Positions 52,758 through 61,920 of a stretch of 64,000 bases of DNA are shown in pieces. Origin of the DNA: Marisediminitalea aggregata (GTDB taxonomy: Bacteria > Pseudomonadota > Gammaproteobacteria > Enterobacterales > Alteromonadaceae); assembly GCF_900129565.1 (NCBI RefSeq), contig NZ_FQWD01000002.1:1-64000 (forward strand), in the 5' to 3' direction. The position numbers and the translations under genes were made by a program. Below the pieces are notes generated by a model. That model saw only the letters and a list, made by a program, of their open reading frames with translations. It had not been told where the DNA came from and did not search any database. Every line of letters begins with the position of its first letter. Positions within the stretch are counted from its first letter, which is position 1.

Positions 52758-54821
52758 CTAAAACTGATATCGAACCGTGACACCGACCTGACGACCATTG
52801 CCGAACTGATAATAAGGTTCTTCAAACTCGTAATAATCCCGCGGGTCGTTACTGAATCCGCCGAAACCGCGCGTGTAATAGGTCTCGTCGAACAGGTTGT
52901 TAACCCACAGCGTGGTTTCCAAATCGTTTTGTTGCCATACCAACTGCGTGTGCACCAGGGTCGCGGCTGGCGATTTCACATCGTGACCATCTGAGAAACG
53001 GTAGCTGGCCGTATAATCGACCTCAAGGTTCCACGTCAGGCTGTCAGTGAAGCTGTACTGACTGAATGCGTTAGCAGTTACAGATGGCGATTGCGCCAGC
53101 GTTTGCTTTGCAATGAAACTGTCGTCCACACGCGTGTAGTTTTCAAAATACGCATCAAGATAACCAACAGATGCATTCAGGGACCAGCGATCATTTGCCT
53201 GCCAGCTCAGTTCAACTTCCGCGCCCTGATTGGTGCCTAGGTCGGCGTTGGTAATAATGCTGAAGAATTCAGCCGAGTTGTCCTCGCGGTACTGCAGGTC
53301 GAAATCGCTCACCTGAGTATCTTCACGCTTCATGACAAATACCGCAGCACGCAGATTAACGCTGTCGGCTAAGGGTGCCTTCACCCCGATTTCATAGTTC
53401 CAGTTGTATTCAGCATCGAAAAAGCGATTCACTTCCTGGACGTTTTGGTCAGGGTTAATACCTGCCCCTTTGAAACCACGTGAAATACTCGCGTACCACA
53501 ATTGATCGCCCATCAGGTAATTCAACGCCAGCTTGCCGCCTAACATGGTTTCGTCATGCTCACGGGCCAGCCCTTCATTGTCTGCATAAGAGAAATTGTA
53601 GTTTTCTGCACGCAATCCAAATGACAAACTCAGGTTGTCTGCGAGTTGACTGTCGAGCTGACCGTAAAATGCAATCGTTACTGGCTTGTACTGACTGGCG
53701 AAATCACCATCGGCATAAGTATATTCACGCAACAGGTCCTCCTCTGTACCTTCGAGGCGCGCACCGACGACCCAGCGGGTTGTATCATTGAACAGGGACA
53801 CTGCCTCGCTGCCAACAAAACGAATTTCGGCAGTATTGGTATCCACTTCGCGGTAGTAATGGTCGGTGGACGTATAGCCCCACGGGTGGAAACCGGTGTA
53901 GGTCCAGTCTTCATCGTAACCATAGCCGATATTGTGGCTGGCATGGGTTACGATTAATAGTAATTCACCCGCCTGTAGTTTGGTTGCCATGTTGGCACTT
54001 ACCGCGTGTGTTTGCTGACGATCGAAGCCTGGTTCATCAGACTGGGTAATGTTGTCGTTATCCAGCGAGAACGCATCGTAGCCATTGTCAATGTCGTACC
54101 AGCGATAAGCCAGGTTCAGCGTCGTTGCGGTATCGATTTGCCATTTTGCCGCCAATTTTACCGCCGACTCATCAATGTTATTGGTGTCTTCGCGATTAAG
54201 GTGCGCATTTTTTACGAAGCCGTCACTGCGGTTATGGTACACCGCAGCCCTGACTGCAAGATCGTCGCTCACCGCGACACTGTTAGCCAGCTCAACGCGA
54301 TAGCTGTCTTTCGTAGCTACGCGTGCGCTTACGAAATTATTGTCAGTGGCATCAGCGTCATTCGACTTTATTAACACCGCGCCGGCCAGAGCGCCAGTAC
54401 CAAATACCGTGGCTTGTGGCCCTCTGAACACCTCGACTTGTTGGGTGTCAAACAAAATGCCCGAAGCGCCCAGCCCGGAGAAATCGAAGTCATCTACCAT
54501 TAAGGCTACAGACGGATTAATGGGCTCTGCAAACTGTGAACGCTCACCGATACCACGAATTTGAACAAAACGACCACGCGACGCGCCGGCACTAAAATTA
54601 ACGTTAGGGGCAACACGCAACAAGCCATCCAAGTGGTCGGCCTGACGTGATAATACGCGAGTATCATCGATAACCGACGCACTGGCGCTTAGCTGAGACA
54701 AGGTTTGCTGGTAAAAATCACCGTAAACGGTGACGCGCTCGATATCGGATTCTGGTTCTGCTGCAGCGCTGAATGCAACGCTTAACAACGACAATGGAAA
54801 CAGTGTTTTAGAAACTTTCAT
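52758..54821 (-). CDS. TonB-dependent receptor, probable thiamine outer-membrane transporter
   Basis: This 687-residue receptor has a signal peptide (MKVSKTLFPLSLLSVAFSAAA), a TonB-box-like ERVTVYGDF, a plug domain (about residues 35-165, including QVEVFRGPQATVFG), and a barrel ending in YQF. The frame extends to a TTG at 54839, but the ATG at 54821 begins the signal peptide. It directly follows a TPP riboswitch, so thiamine, its phosphates or precursors are the expected cargo, as proposed for omr-type receptors of Shewanella and relatives. It heads the operon receptor - thiamine-binding - pnuT - kinase. Confidence 0.88.
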   Translation of the reverse strand: MKVSKTLFPLSLLSVAFSAAAEPESDIERVTVYGDFYQQTLSQLSASASVIDDTRVLSRQADHLDGLLRVAPNVNFSAGASRGRFVQIRGIGERSQFAEPINPSVALMVDDFDFSGLGASGILFDTQQVEVFRGPQATVFGTGALAGAVLIKSNDADATDNNFVSARVATKDSYRVELANSVAVSDDLAVRAAVYHNRSDGFVKNAHLNREDTNNIDESAVKLAAKWQIDTATTLNLAYRWYDIDNGYDAFSLDNDNITQSDEPGFDRQQTHAVSANMATKLQAGELLLIVTHASHNIGYGYDEDWTYTGFHPWGYTSTDHYYREVDTNTAEIRFVGSEAVSLFNDTTRWVVGARLEGTEEDLLREYTYADGDFASQYKPVTIAFYGQLDSQLADNLSLSFGLRAENYNFSYADNEGLAREHDETMLGGKLALNYLMGDQLWYASISRGFKGAGINPDQNVQEVNRFFDAEYNWNYEIGVKAPLADSVNLRAAVFVMKREDTQVSDFDLQYREDNSAEFFSIITNADLGTNQGAEVELSWQANDRWSLNASVGYLDAYFENYTRVDDSFIAKQTLAQSPSVTANAFSQYSFTDSLTWNLEVDYTASYRFSDGHDVKSPAATLVHTQLVWQQNDLETTLWVNNLFDETYYTRGFGGFSNDPRDYYEFEEPYYQFGNGRQVGVTVRYQF

Positions 54822-54889
54822 ACAGGATCTCTTGTGCAATAGTGACCAAAAGATCCGGCTTTTACGGCAGGTGAATAGGCTGTTTTGTT

Positions 54890-54985
54890 AACCATCCCTA
54901 CGCCGGTATTATCCGGATCAGGTAAAAGGGTTCCCACGTGGTGGATCTCAGCCTCATTCGGCACCCCTTGGTACGCGCTGAACCT
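54890..54985 (-). promoter_or_regulatory. TPP riboswitch
   Basis: On the minus strand the conserved THI-box parts occur in order: GGGGTGCC (with AAG before), GGCTGAGA, ACCCTTTTACCTGATC, and GGATAATACCGGCGTAGGGA. Helices P2-P5 can be drawn. It starts about 165 bases before the receptor ATG and ends about 68 bases before it. When TPP binds, expression of the whole thiamine operon should fall, either by termination or by hiding the ribosome-binding site. Confidence 0.97.
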
Positions 54986-55062
54986 AGAAAATAAAGACAG
55001 GTATGTCAGCGCGAGGGAAGTCTACCAATACGCACCGTGAATGCAAGTGATTCTGTATTCAG

Positions 55063-55096
55063 AAAATAAAATGCCCGCCTGTGACGTGGCGGGCAT
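55063..55096 (-). terminator. Terminator-like hairpin on the minus strand
   Basis: ATGCCCGCC, loop ACGTCACA, GGCGGGCAT then TTTATTTT. No minus-strand gene lies just upstream, so it ends a non-coding transcript or protects the thiamine operon from read-through. Confidence 0.75.
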
Positions 55097-55243
55097 GACG
55101 GTTATCGCTGTCCGGACCGGACAGATTCCGGTGGTGACGTCACCGGACATTACCTGCACTAACTACTCGGAGTAACTTCGCGGTTGGCATCGCATACTCA
55201 CTAGTGCCGGTAACGCAATCCGTACTACTTAAACCGGATTGTG
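55071..55243 (-). ncRNA. Candidate structured RNA of five hairpins
   Basis: Five consecutive inverted repeats fill this segment. In minus-strand order: 55235-55243 with 55214-55222 (nine pairs, one G-U); 55202-55213 with 55150-55161 (twelve positions, one mismatch, 40-base loop); 55141-55147 with 55127-55133 (seven pairs); 55117-55124 with 55108-55115 (about seven pairs); 55088-55096 with 55071-55079 (nine pairs), the last followed by TTTATTTT as in a terminator. Predicted length is about 175-190 nt. A TATAGT at 55251-55256 could be a -10 element but no -35 was found. I do not recognise a known RNA family. Confidence 0.5.
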
Positions 55244-55383
55244 TATGAGTTAACTATAAAGTTGCGGGGAAAATCAGAGTAGGACATTTAATACAAAACT
55301 TTAGGACAATTTTGTTCAACTTCCTTCGAAATCTGACAGTTATGTGCAATGATTAGCTCATATAAACGACAAGGAGCTTTCGA

Positions 55384-57162
55384 TTGACCTACACAGGAAC
55401 GTTTTGGTCCGCCGTATTGCGTGCTTTACTAAGCCTGCGTCGCGACAAACAGCTAAACACCAAGGATGATGAACAGGTTGTTGCTTTGCTACCTCGGGTA
55501 GAGTCCAATGAAGTAACGGCGCAACAATTAGCTCAGCTTTGCGATATGTTAGTGGCTGAGAATACCGCGCTCACAGGGCAGTCTTTGCTTGGCTACCTGG
55601 ATTTCAACAAAATGGGCGCCGTACATTGCTACGCCTCTCTTAGCAAAGATATCCGGTCGGCATTGAGTGCCAGTGAGAACATCACTCAGGCCTGGTTTCA
55701 ACCCGAAGAAACCCTGCAGTTGTGTACTGATGATAACGTGGCGACACTCGTATTGAAGCATACACTTCCGGTTTCACTCGTCCCCTTTCAGATTGCTTTC
55801 TTTCTCCTGCTGTTCAGACATTTAGCCGGGCGCGATTTCGAATTTACCGCGATCGACGTACCAACAAATGACAACCTGGCGTTGCTGACACCCATCAGCC
55901 GGGCGCCAATATCGGTAACAGAACAGCAAACCGAATTGCGGTTGTCTTTCAACGCAGACTGGCTGGACAGGCAGTCTTTTTTCCATAGTCCTAATCTGCA
56001 GCAGGTACTGGCCCGAAACTTTCAGCAATATGCACACCAGGATAGCGAAAACTCACTGCTGGTCACCCTGTTAAAAGCCTTCGATACCTATCACCAACCA
56101 GCCCGGATCCGCGCCGAGGGCATTGCTGAAAAACTCAATATGAATATGTCGACGTTCAGGCGCACCCTGCGCAACGACGATATTTCATTTAGTGCGGTGC
56201 TGAAGGGATATATTCACGAGAAAAGCGTGCACTACTTGTTGAGCGGAAAAAAAGTCGATGACGTCACAGACTTGCTGGGCTTTTCTGACAGACGGGCATT
56301 TGACCGCAGCTTTAAGGAGTTTACTGGTGTTAGTCCGGGGCAACTGCGTCAGATAGGCAGTCGCCTGCGTTTTCAACGGGGTAACCAGGCCTTGCTGGAG
56401 GTGTCAGATAACCTGCCGCCGTTGCCGGAGACAATTAATCAGATCATCCAGTTACCCGAGGAACAACAGACTGTGGGCAAACTTGTGGCGCTTATTGCGT
56501 CCGACCCGGTGTTCCAGGCACATATTATGGGCAAAGCCAGTCGCGCCGTTTACGGAACCACGCCGGTATCACTGCAACAGGCTATCGGGCGCAACCTCGG
56601 TGTCAGTCAGGTGCGTCATCTGGCGGTATTATTCGCAGCACAACAATTCCTGACCGTTCAGAGCGTACATCCGGACGTGGCCAAGCTGATTGATGCAATG
56701 TTATTGAGCCATACGCTGTTTCAGGCACTATTCGCCAACGAATACAGTGAGGCCCAGAACGACATCCTGAATCAGGTGGTGATGTTTGGCCCCTTATCGT
56801 TACTGCTTATTTTTCACGCTGAACACATTTCCAGTGAGACGCTCTATGCACAGTGGAGCCAATCAGTCAGCTTTGAAGCGTTTGTGCAGCAGCTCGACGC
56901 AGAATTTAATGTGTGTTTGTACGGCGCCTCTTCACTGCTATTGATTAACTGGGGCATTACCAGTGAAGTGAATCAAATGCTGTGGCAGTTATGTCGTGGG
57001 GGAGAGTCGCTGATGCAGCAGCGCATCTTGCTTTGTCATCAAATGGCGTTTAACAGTTTGTTTTTCGATAGTGACGTCAGCACGCTGTCAGATATCAGTC
57101 AGGAACAAGGATTGAGTGCTGCTCAGCTTTCTGCGATGCAAGCCGTGTTGGAAAAGTGGTAG
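55384..57162 (+). CDS. AraC-type regulator fused to an HDOD domain
   Basis: This 592-residue protein has an N-terminal region (about residues 1-210) like that of Arabinose_bd/AraC regulators, a central AraC helix-turn-helix pair (about 225-330, with IAEKLNMNMSTFRRTLRN and VTDLLGFSDRRAFDRSFKEFTGVSPGQLR in two parts), and a C-terminal HDOD-like domain (about 335-530, with LPPLPETINQIIQLPE and LVALIASDPVFQAHIM). HDOD domains are linked to signalling and are rarely joined to a DNA-binding domain. The start is a TTG at 55384 with AAGGAG upstream. The target genes are unknown; the divergent structured RNA and thiamine operon are its nearest neighbours. Confidence 0.83.
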   Translation: MTYTGTFWSAVLRALLSLRRDKQLNTKDDEQVVALLPRVESNEVTAQQLAQLCDMLVAENTALTGQSLLGYLDFNKMGAVHCYASLSKDIRSALSASENITQAWFQPEETLQLCTDDNVATLVLKHTLPVSLVPFQIAFFLLLFRHLAGRDFEFTAIDVPTNDNLALLTPISRAPISVTEQQTELRLSFNADWLDRQSFFHSPNLQQVLARNFQQYAHQDSENSLLVTLLKAFDTYHQPARIRAEGIAEKLNMNMSTFRRTLRNDDISFSAVLKGYIHEKSVHYLLSGKKVDDVTDLLGFSDRRAFDRSFKEFTGVSPGQLRQIGSRLRFQRGNQALLEVSDNLPPLPETINQIIQLPEEQQTVGKLVALIASDPVFQAHIMGKASRAVYGTTPVSLQQAIGRNLGVSQVRHLAVLFAAQQFLTVQSVHPDVAKLIDAMLLSHTLFQALFANEYSEAQNDILNQVVMFGPLSLLLIFHAEHISSETLYAQWSQSVSFEAFVQQLDAEFNVCLYGASSLLLINWGITSEVNQMLWQLCRGGESLMQQRILLCHQMAFNSLFFDSDVSTLSDISQEQGLSAAQLSAMQAVLEKW

Positions 57163-57171
57163 TTTTACAGG

Positions 57172-57197
57172 CTGGCGGCTAACGCTGTTGCCGCCAG
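57172..57197. terminator. Hairpin between AraC-HDOD and thioesterase genes
   Basis: CTGGCGGC, ten-base loop, GCCGCCAG: eight perfect pairs between convergent genes, with weak T-tracts. Confidence 0.6.
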
Positions 57198-57211
57198 ACT
57201 ATTACTCAACG

Positions 57212-57628
57212 CTACACATCAATATTGAGTTTGCCAATCTCTTCGGCCGTCTGCTGCTCCAATACTTCCATGGTCTTTCCATGCGGCACAGGCAAGCGGG
57301 TTTCAGGATCTACTTTTACAAACACAATATCATCTGCCAGACAGATGGTTTTCTTGGTTGCCTTGTTTCGCACCAGGCAGGAAACGCTAATTGAGGTTCT
57401 CCCAACGGCTTTCGTCGCCAGTCCGAACTCGACAATGTCACCCTGTAAAGCCGGTGATTCAAATGAAATTTCACCAATGTGTTTTGTTACCAGACAATTG
57501 GTTTCCAACTGACAAATGGCATAAATAGCGGCTTCTTCGTCTATCCACTGCAATAAACGACCACCGAATAAAGAAAAGGCATAATTGAGGTCATTCGGCA
57601 TGACCAGCCTGCGCGTTAAAAATCGCAT
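57212..57628 (-). CDS. Acyl-CoA thioesterase, hotdog fold
   Basis: This 138-residue protein has the YciA/BFIT-type start RRLVMPNDLNYAFSLFGGRLLQWIDEEAA, including the catalytic Asp/Asn region, and GRTSISVSCLVRN near residue 77. It hydrolyses acyl-CoA esters; chain-length preference cannot be read. It stands alone and converges with the AraC-HDOD gene; tmcA diverges from it. Confidence 0.85.
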   Translation of the reverse strand: MRFLTRRLVMPNDLNYAFSLFGGRLLQWIDEEAAIYAICQLETNCLVTKHIGEISFESPALQGDIVEFGLATKAVGRTSISVSCLVRNKATKKTICLADDIVFVKVDPETRLPVPHGKTMEVLEQQTAEEIGKLNIDV

Positions 57629-57746
57629 AGTAATCTCTGTAATTTGTTGCTGTGGCTTTATTTTACCTTATCAGGATGCGCAAGCCCATGTGTCTTCGCA
57701 GTTGAAAATGATAAACTCAGACACGACAGTTTAATTACCAGTCTCT

Positions 57747-59981
57747 GTGGTGCTTAGTTGCTCATTCACACAACAATTACCCACAGACGCTGACAACACG
57801 GTAGCGATAACGGTCAGTAACATGAGCGGTGTAGACTCACAACAAATATCAGATTGGTTGCTTGCCAGAAAACAGCGTTGCTGTCACCGGCAACTCGTTG
57901 TTATTAGCGGTAGCCCGGCATTTTGTAAACAGCAGCTGTTACCGTTTGTTAGCCATTTCAGCACTGAGTCGGTTCTTGCATTGGGGCGTTCACAGGTTAG
58001 CGTCCCGGGCGCCCTGCCCCTCAAGCAAGCTACACAACTACTCGGACAATCCTGCAAACTGGGCATATACGATGCTTTCGAGGCATTCAGACCCAGCGCC
58101 CTATTGTCGTTAGCAGGGACAGTAGCAGATAACGGGATACTGTTACTTTGCGTCCCTCCAACTGCTGAGTGGTCTTACTACACTGAGCACACAACTAACC
58201 ATTATTTGAGCTATGGTCAAACGTGCGAAAACAGCCTATTCAGAGCTTATATGGCCCAGTTATTTTGTTCCCGACAAGACATTGCCCTGATAGAGGACGG
58301 TGGTATATGCCGACTTCCCAAGCCAGAGCCTGTAGCACAAAATCTAAGTCTGCTCGCCCCTGCCCCGTTTGCATCATTAGACCAGCAACAGGCATTCGAC
58401 CAGCTTAGTCCCGTCAGAGAGTCCGGTATGTGTGTTTTAACTGCCGACAGAGGCCGCGGTAAATCGACGTTATTAGGTATGTTAGCGGCTCACTGGTTAA
58501 AGTTCGGTAAATCAGTGATCATTTGCAGCCGTTTCCCTGACTCAGTAAACGCCATATTTAAGGGAGTCAGACACATCGCCCCCGATATACCCGAAACGTC
58601 AGCCCGACAAATACAACAAGGTGAACATTGCATTCGCTGGCTACCTGTTGATCACCCTGAACTGTATAAAGACGCTGAAGCGGTTCTGATCATTGATGAA
58701 GCAGCCAATTTGCCTATTCCCACATTACAATCTCTTTGTCTTCACTTTAAGCGCGTTGTACTAAGCACAACAATGCGCGGTTATGAAGGTACCGGCAGAG
58801 GCTTTCTAACGCGCTTTATTCCCTGGCTTAAACAACAATTTAAAACGTATGAGCGTGTATCGCTTTCAATGCCATGCAGATGGGCGCCTGATGATCCTGT
58901 TGAAGAGACGTTATACCAGGCTCTGCAATTGGATGATGAACCTTCGCAAGGCGACTCAGTGACTCTCCCAACATCAACAAAAGGGAAAGATACCGAAGAG
59001 GTTCGGTACACCTTTCTGTCTGCTGAATCGCCAGAGTCGTTTAACAAAGTGCTGTCTTTACTAATGACCGCTCACTATCAAACGACGGTAGACGAATTAA
59101 TCAGACTCTGTGATTCACCAGAGAACTATACGCTGGTTGCAACGCATCAGGATGACGTGATGGGCGTCATCAATATCCAGATAGAAGGCGGTACAATTCT
59201 ACAACCAGTGGCCAACGATATAGCTAGCGGAACACGGCGGGTCAATGGCCATTTATCGGCTCAGGCGCTTAGCTTGTATCTCGCCGACCCTGCAATGGCA
59301 ACTCAACGCTATTGCCGGATTAATCGAATTGCCGTGTCTGAAGCCTATCGCCGTAAAGGCATTGCAACTAACCTTATACATGCTCTGATACATTGGCTGA
59401 ACGAACAGTCGATAGACGCGCTTACGACCTCCTTCGGCGCCACCGAATCGCTGATGAGATTTTGGCAATCATGTGGGTTTGAAGCGGTGAAAGCCGGCTT
59501 GAAACGCGATGCCTCAAGTGCCGAATACAGTTTGTTAATGTGGAAACCCTTCACAGCAACAGCACGTAGTAAACGGAATCTGGTTGCACAACGGTTTTAT
59601 CAGGAGCTCTCTGTTCACCCTACCCCCGAGTTTTTCAACGCAGTGATAAAACAAGACGGGGCTTCGGAGACTTGCTTAGCGGCAGAGAATGACGATTTTG
59701 TAACCTGCAATACTGACATTCTGAAACAAGTAATAAATGGGCACCGACAAATTCAACATGCAAGAGGCAGTGTGGTTTGGTTATTGGCACGTTGTAACGC
59801 GACAGCATCAGATATGAATAATAAGATGACTCACTCTTTAGACGTACTTAACAATTTTGTAGCTTGTTTTGACGACTTGTTTCCGTTTATTAAGCAATAT
59901 GGCTTAACCGGTAAAAAACAGGCTTATGAATTTGCAACTAGACAGCTAACGCCATTAGTGTCACATGGCAAATATGGTTGA
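57747..59981 (+). CDS. tmcA: tRNA(Met) cytidine acetyltransferase
   Basis: This 744-residue enzyme makes N4-acetylcytidine at the wobble base of elongator tRNA-Met. Its domains in order are an N-terminal DUF1726 region (about 1-190), an ATPase/helicase domain with Walker A LTADRGRGKST (about residues 230-240), IIDEAANLP and GYEGTGRGFL, and a GNAT domain (about 420-590, with AVSEAYRRKGIATNL). E. coli TmcA has 671 residues; this one is longer mainly at the N-terminus. A GTG at 57747 is used; an ATG 25 codons later is an alternative start. Confidence 0.94.
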   Translation: MVLSCSFTQQLPTDADNTVAITVSNMSGVDSQQISDWLLARKQRCCHRQLVVISGSPAFCKQQLLPFVSHFSTESVLALGRSQVSVPGALPLKQATQLLGQSCKLGIYDAFEAFRPSALLSLAGTVADNGILLLCVPPTAEWSYYTEHTTNHYLSYGQTCENSLFRAYMAQLFCSRQDIALIEDGGICRLPKPEPVAQNLSLLAPAPFASLDQQQAFDQLSPVRESGMCVLTADRGRGKSTLLGMLAAHWLKFGKSVIICSRFPDSVNAIFKGVRHIAPDIPETSARQIQQGEHCIRWLPVDHPELYKDAEAVLIIDEAANLPIPTLQSLCLHFKRVVLSTTMRGYEGTGRGFLTRFIPWLKQQFKTYERVSLSMPCRWAPDDPVEETLYQALQLDDEPSQGDSVTLPTSTKGKDTEEVRYTFLSAESPESFNKVLSLLMTAHYQTTVDELIRLCDSPENYTLVATHQDDVMGVINIQIEGGTILQPVANDIASGTRRVNGHLSAQALSLYLADPAMATQRYCRINRIAVSEAYRRKGIATNLIHALIHWLNEQSIDALTTSFGATESLMRFWQSCGFEAVKAGLKRDASSAEYSLLMWKPFTATARSKRNLVAQRFYQELSVHPTPEFFNAVIKQDGASETCLAAENDDFVTCNTDILKQVINGHRQIQHARGSVVWLLARCNATASDMNNKMTHSLDVLNNFVACFDDLFPFIKQYGLTGKKQAYEFATRQLTPLVSHGKYG

Positions 59982-60010
59982 ATGAAACATGTTGCGCAAG
60001 CAGGTAATAA

Positions 60011-60034
60011 AAAAGCGCCCTGAGGCGCTTTTTT
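60011..60034. terminator. Bidirectional terminator between tmcA and the TPR gene
   Basis: AAAAGCGCC, loop CTGA, GGCGCTTTT with A and T runs on both sides, between convergent genes. Confidence 0.93.
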
Positions 60035-60036
60035 GA

Positions 60037-61308
60037 TTAGATATTGATGCCGCGATTCTTCGCTTTTTGCTTAATGTAAGGTTCCCATGCATTCGCGTTA
60101 CGACGCATAGATGAATCCTTTTTCGCTTCCTTCACGTGCTCGTAGGCTTGTTTAAAATTGCCTGCGTAGAAGTTAGCTTCCATCAAACTGAAGTGTACTT
60201 TACCTGCGTCTTCAGTACCACGTGCTAGGGCGTTGTTTAACGCTTTAATTGCACCTTTGTAGTCTTCAGCAACCAGTAATAATACGCCTTGCTTACGATA
60301 GAATTCAGGGTCAGAAGACAGTTCAGCAGCTTGCTCGTAATACTTTGCTGCTTCCTTGTATTCCATTGCCTGGTGATAGCTGTTCGCAATCGCCGCAAGG
60401 TTATCTGCAGTTTTCTCAACTACGCCTTTATTTACATTTTCAGCCAGTACTTCAGCTGATTTGAAAGGCATGTTGTTGGTAGAGTATAACTGCGACAACA
60501 TCTTGATCAGGTTTGGCTTAGTCAGAAAACCGTTGTTGTAGGCAATTTCCAAAGTTGACAGAGACTTTTTAAAATCTTCTACCATCAAATAGAATTGACC
60601 TAACTGAACCCACCATTTACCTTCTTCAGGGAAGGTGTTTACGATATCTTCTGCAACCTTAACCGTTTCAGGATACATCTTACGCTCATAGTAAGATGAC
60701 AGTTTCAGAACATAAGGATTCTTATTCGGCTTCTCGTACAACGCAATGGCTTTGTCAGCAGGAGCGATAAGCTTATCGAACTGCTTAAGCTCGTAATATG
60801 CGTTTGCCATACGTGTATAAACTTCTGGATCTTCCTTACAGGTAAAATCCAACCACGCCTGATAATACTTAACCGCATCGGTGTACTTCTTCTCCTGAAG
60901 GCTCAAATCAGCAATCAGCTTTAACGTTTGAGCATGTTCAAGATCATTCAGTACTTTGGGGTTAACAGAAGACGCCAGATAACCAAGAGCTTTCGGCCCT
61001 TGCCCATCTTTAGTCGCCAACATGTTACCCAATAAGCGATTTACATAAGCTTTGTCGAAGTCTTCTGACGCATCGATGTCCATTAACTGGGCAATCGCTT
61101 CATCAACTAGATCTTCGCCATACGCTTCATACGCTTTCTGTACTTTCTTACCGACGCGTTCGCCAACCAGATTAGTTGTACCCTTTTCGTAGCCCGGACA
61201 CACAACTGGCGGATTAGACTGCGCCAGAACAGGTGCTGATACAGCAGCACCCAGTGTGAAAGCAACGGCTACAAGTGACTTTTTGAACATTGCTGATTTC
61301 ATCATCAT
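60037..61308 (-). CDS. TonB2-cluster TPR protein
   Basis: This 423-residue periplasmic protein has a signal peptide (to about residue 29, APVLAQ) and many TPR-like helical repeats (from about residue 60), such as DPEVYTRMANAYYELKQFDK and EYKEAAKYYEQAAELSSDPE. TPR proteins of this type end TonB2 operons of Vibrio and Shewanella and are needed for some TonB2-dependent uptake. It overlaps the tonB stop by one base (61308). It may contact TonB or the receptor. Confidence 0.88.
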   Translation of the reverse strand: MMMKSAMFKKSLVAVAFTLGAAVSAPVLAQSNPPVVCPGYEKGTTNLVGERVGKKVQKAYEAYGEDLVDEAIAQLMDIDASEDFDKAYVNRLLGNMLATKDGQGPKALGYLASSVNPKVLNDLEHAQTLKLIADLSLQEKKYTDAVKYYQAWLDFTCKEDPEVYTRMANAYYELKQFDKLIAPADKAIALYEKPNKNPYVLKLSSYYERKMYPETVKVAEDIVNTFPEEGKWWVQLGQFYLMVEDFKKSLSTLEIAYNNGFLTKPNLIKMLSQLYSTNNMPFKSAEVLAENVNKGVVEKTADNLAAIANSYHQAMEYKEAAKYYEQAAELSSDPEFYRKQGVLLLVAEDYKGAIKALNNALARGTEDAGKVHFSLMEANFYAGNFKQAYEHVKEAKKDSSMRRNANAWEPYIKQKAKNRGINI

Positions 61309-61919
61309 TATTGCTCCAGTTTAAAGTCAAGTTGTACGAACATGTTAGGTTGTTTTACAGGTTTGCCGTCAACGATCTTAGGCTTGTATTTCCACTTTGC
61401 CAAAGCACGACGTGCTTCGCGGTCGAAAATACGTTTTGGGTCAGCATCCATTACTTCAATATCGCCCACTGAACCGTCTTCGTTGATTGTAAACTGTAGT
61501 TTAACCCAGCCTTCTTTACCATCGCGTGCAGCTTGCGGAGGATATTTAGGATCGATACGTACAATTGGTGTAGCGTCACCATCGCTTTGCATCGCGCCAA
61601 CACCACCAATGTTTACACCAACACCGCCGGTGTCAACATTTGGGATATCCAAACTAAATCCATCCGCATCCGGCTCCGCATCTTCCGGCTCTACTGGCTC
61701 CATTTTAGGAGGCTGTTGAGGCGGCGGCGGTGGAGGGGGTGGAACACGAGTACGCGTCTGCACATCCTCATCCGGAGCTTGCATCACAATATCAATTACC
61801 GGCGCAGGTGGTACTTCGTCTGCCGGGCGAGCGGAGTTTTCAATCAACTTCGCCATTACCACAAACAGTCCGAATGCAACCGCTGCACCTACTAAAATAG
61901 AAGCAATCAATCGTCCCAT
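61308..61919 (-). CDS. tonB: TonB2-type energy transducer
   Basis: This 203-residue protein has an N-terminal inner-membrane anchor (about residues 4-26), a proline-rich periplasmic spacer with a run of eight prolines (about residues 62-69), and a C-terminal TonB domain (about 120-200) with [18 protein letters not shown]. It carries force from the ExbB-ExbD-TtpC complex to TonB-dependent receptors, of which three lie in this window. It lies one base after exbD. Confidence 0.94.
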   Translation of the reverse strand: MGRLIASILVGAAVAFGLFVVMAKLIENSARPADEVPPAPVIDIVMQAPDEDVQTRTRVPPPPPPPPQQPPKMEPVEPEDAEPDADGFSLDIPNVDTGGVGVNIGGVGAMQSDGDATPIVRIDPKYPPQAARDGKEGWVKLQFTINEDGSVGDIEVMDADPKRIFDREARRALAKWKYKPKIVDGKPVKQPNMFVQLDFKLEQ

Positions 61920-61920
61920 G

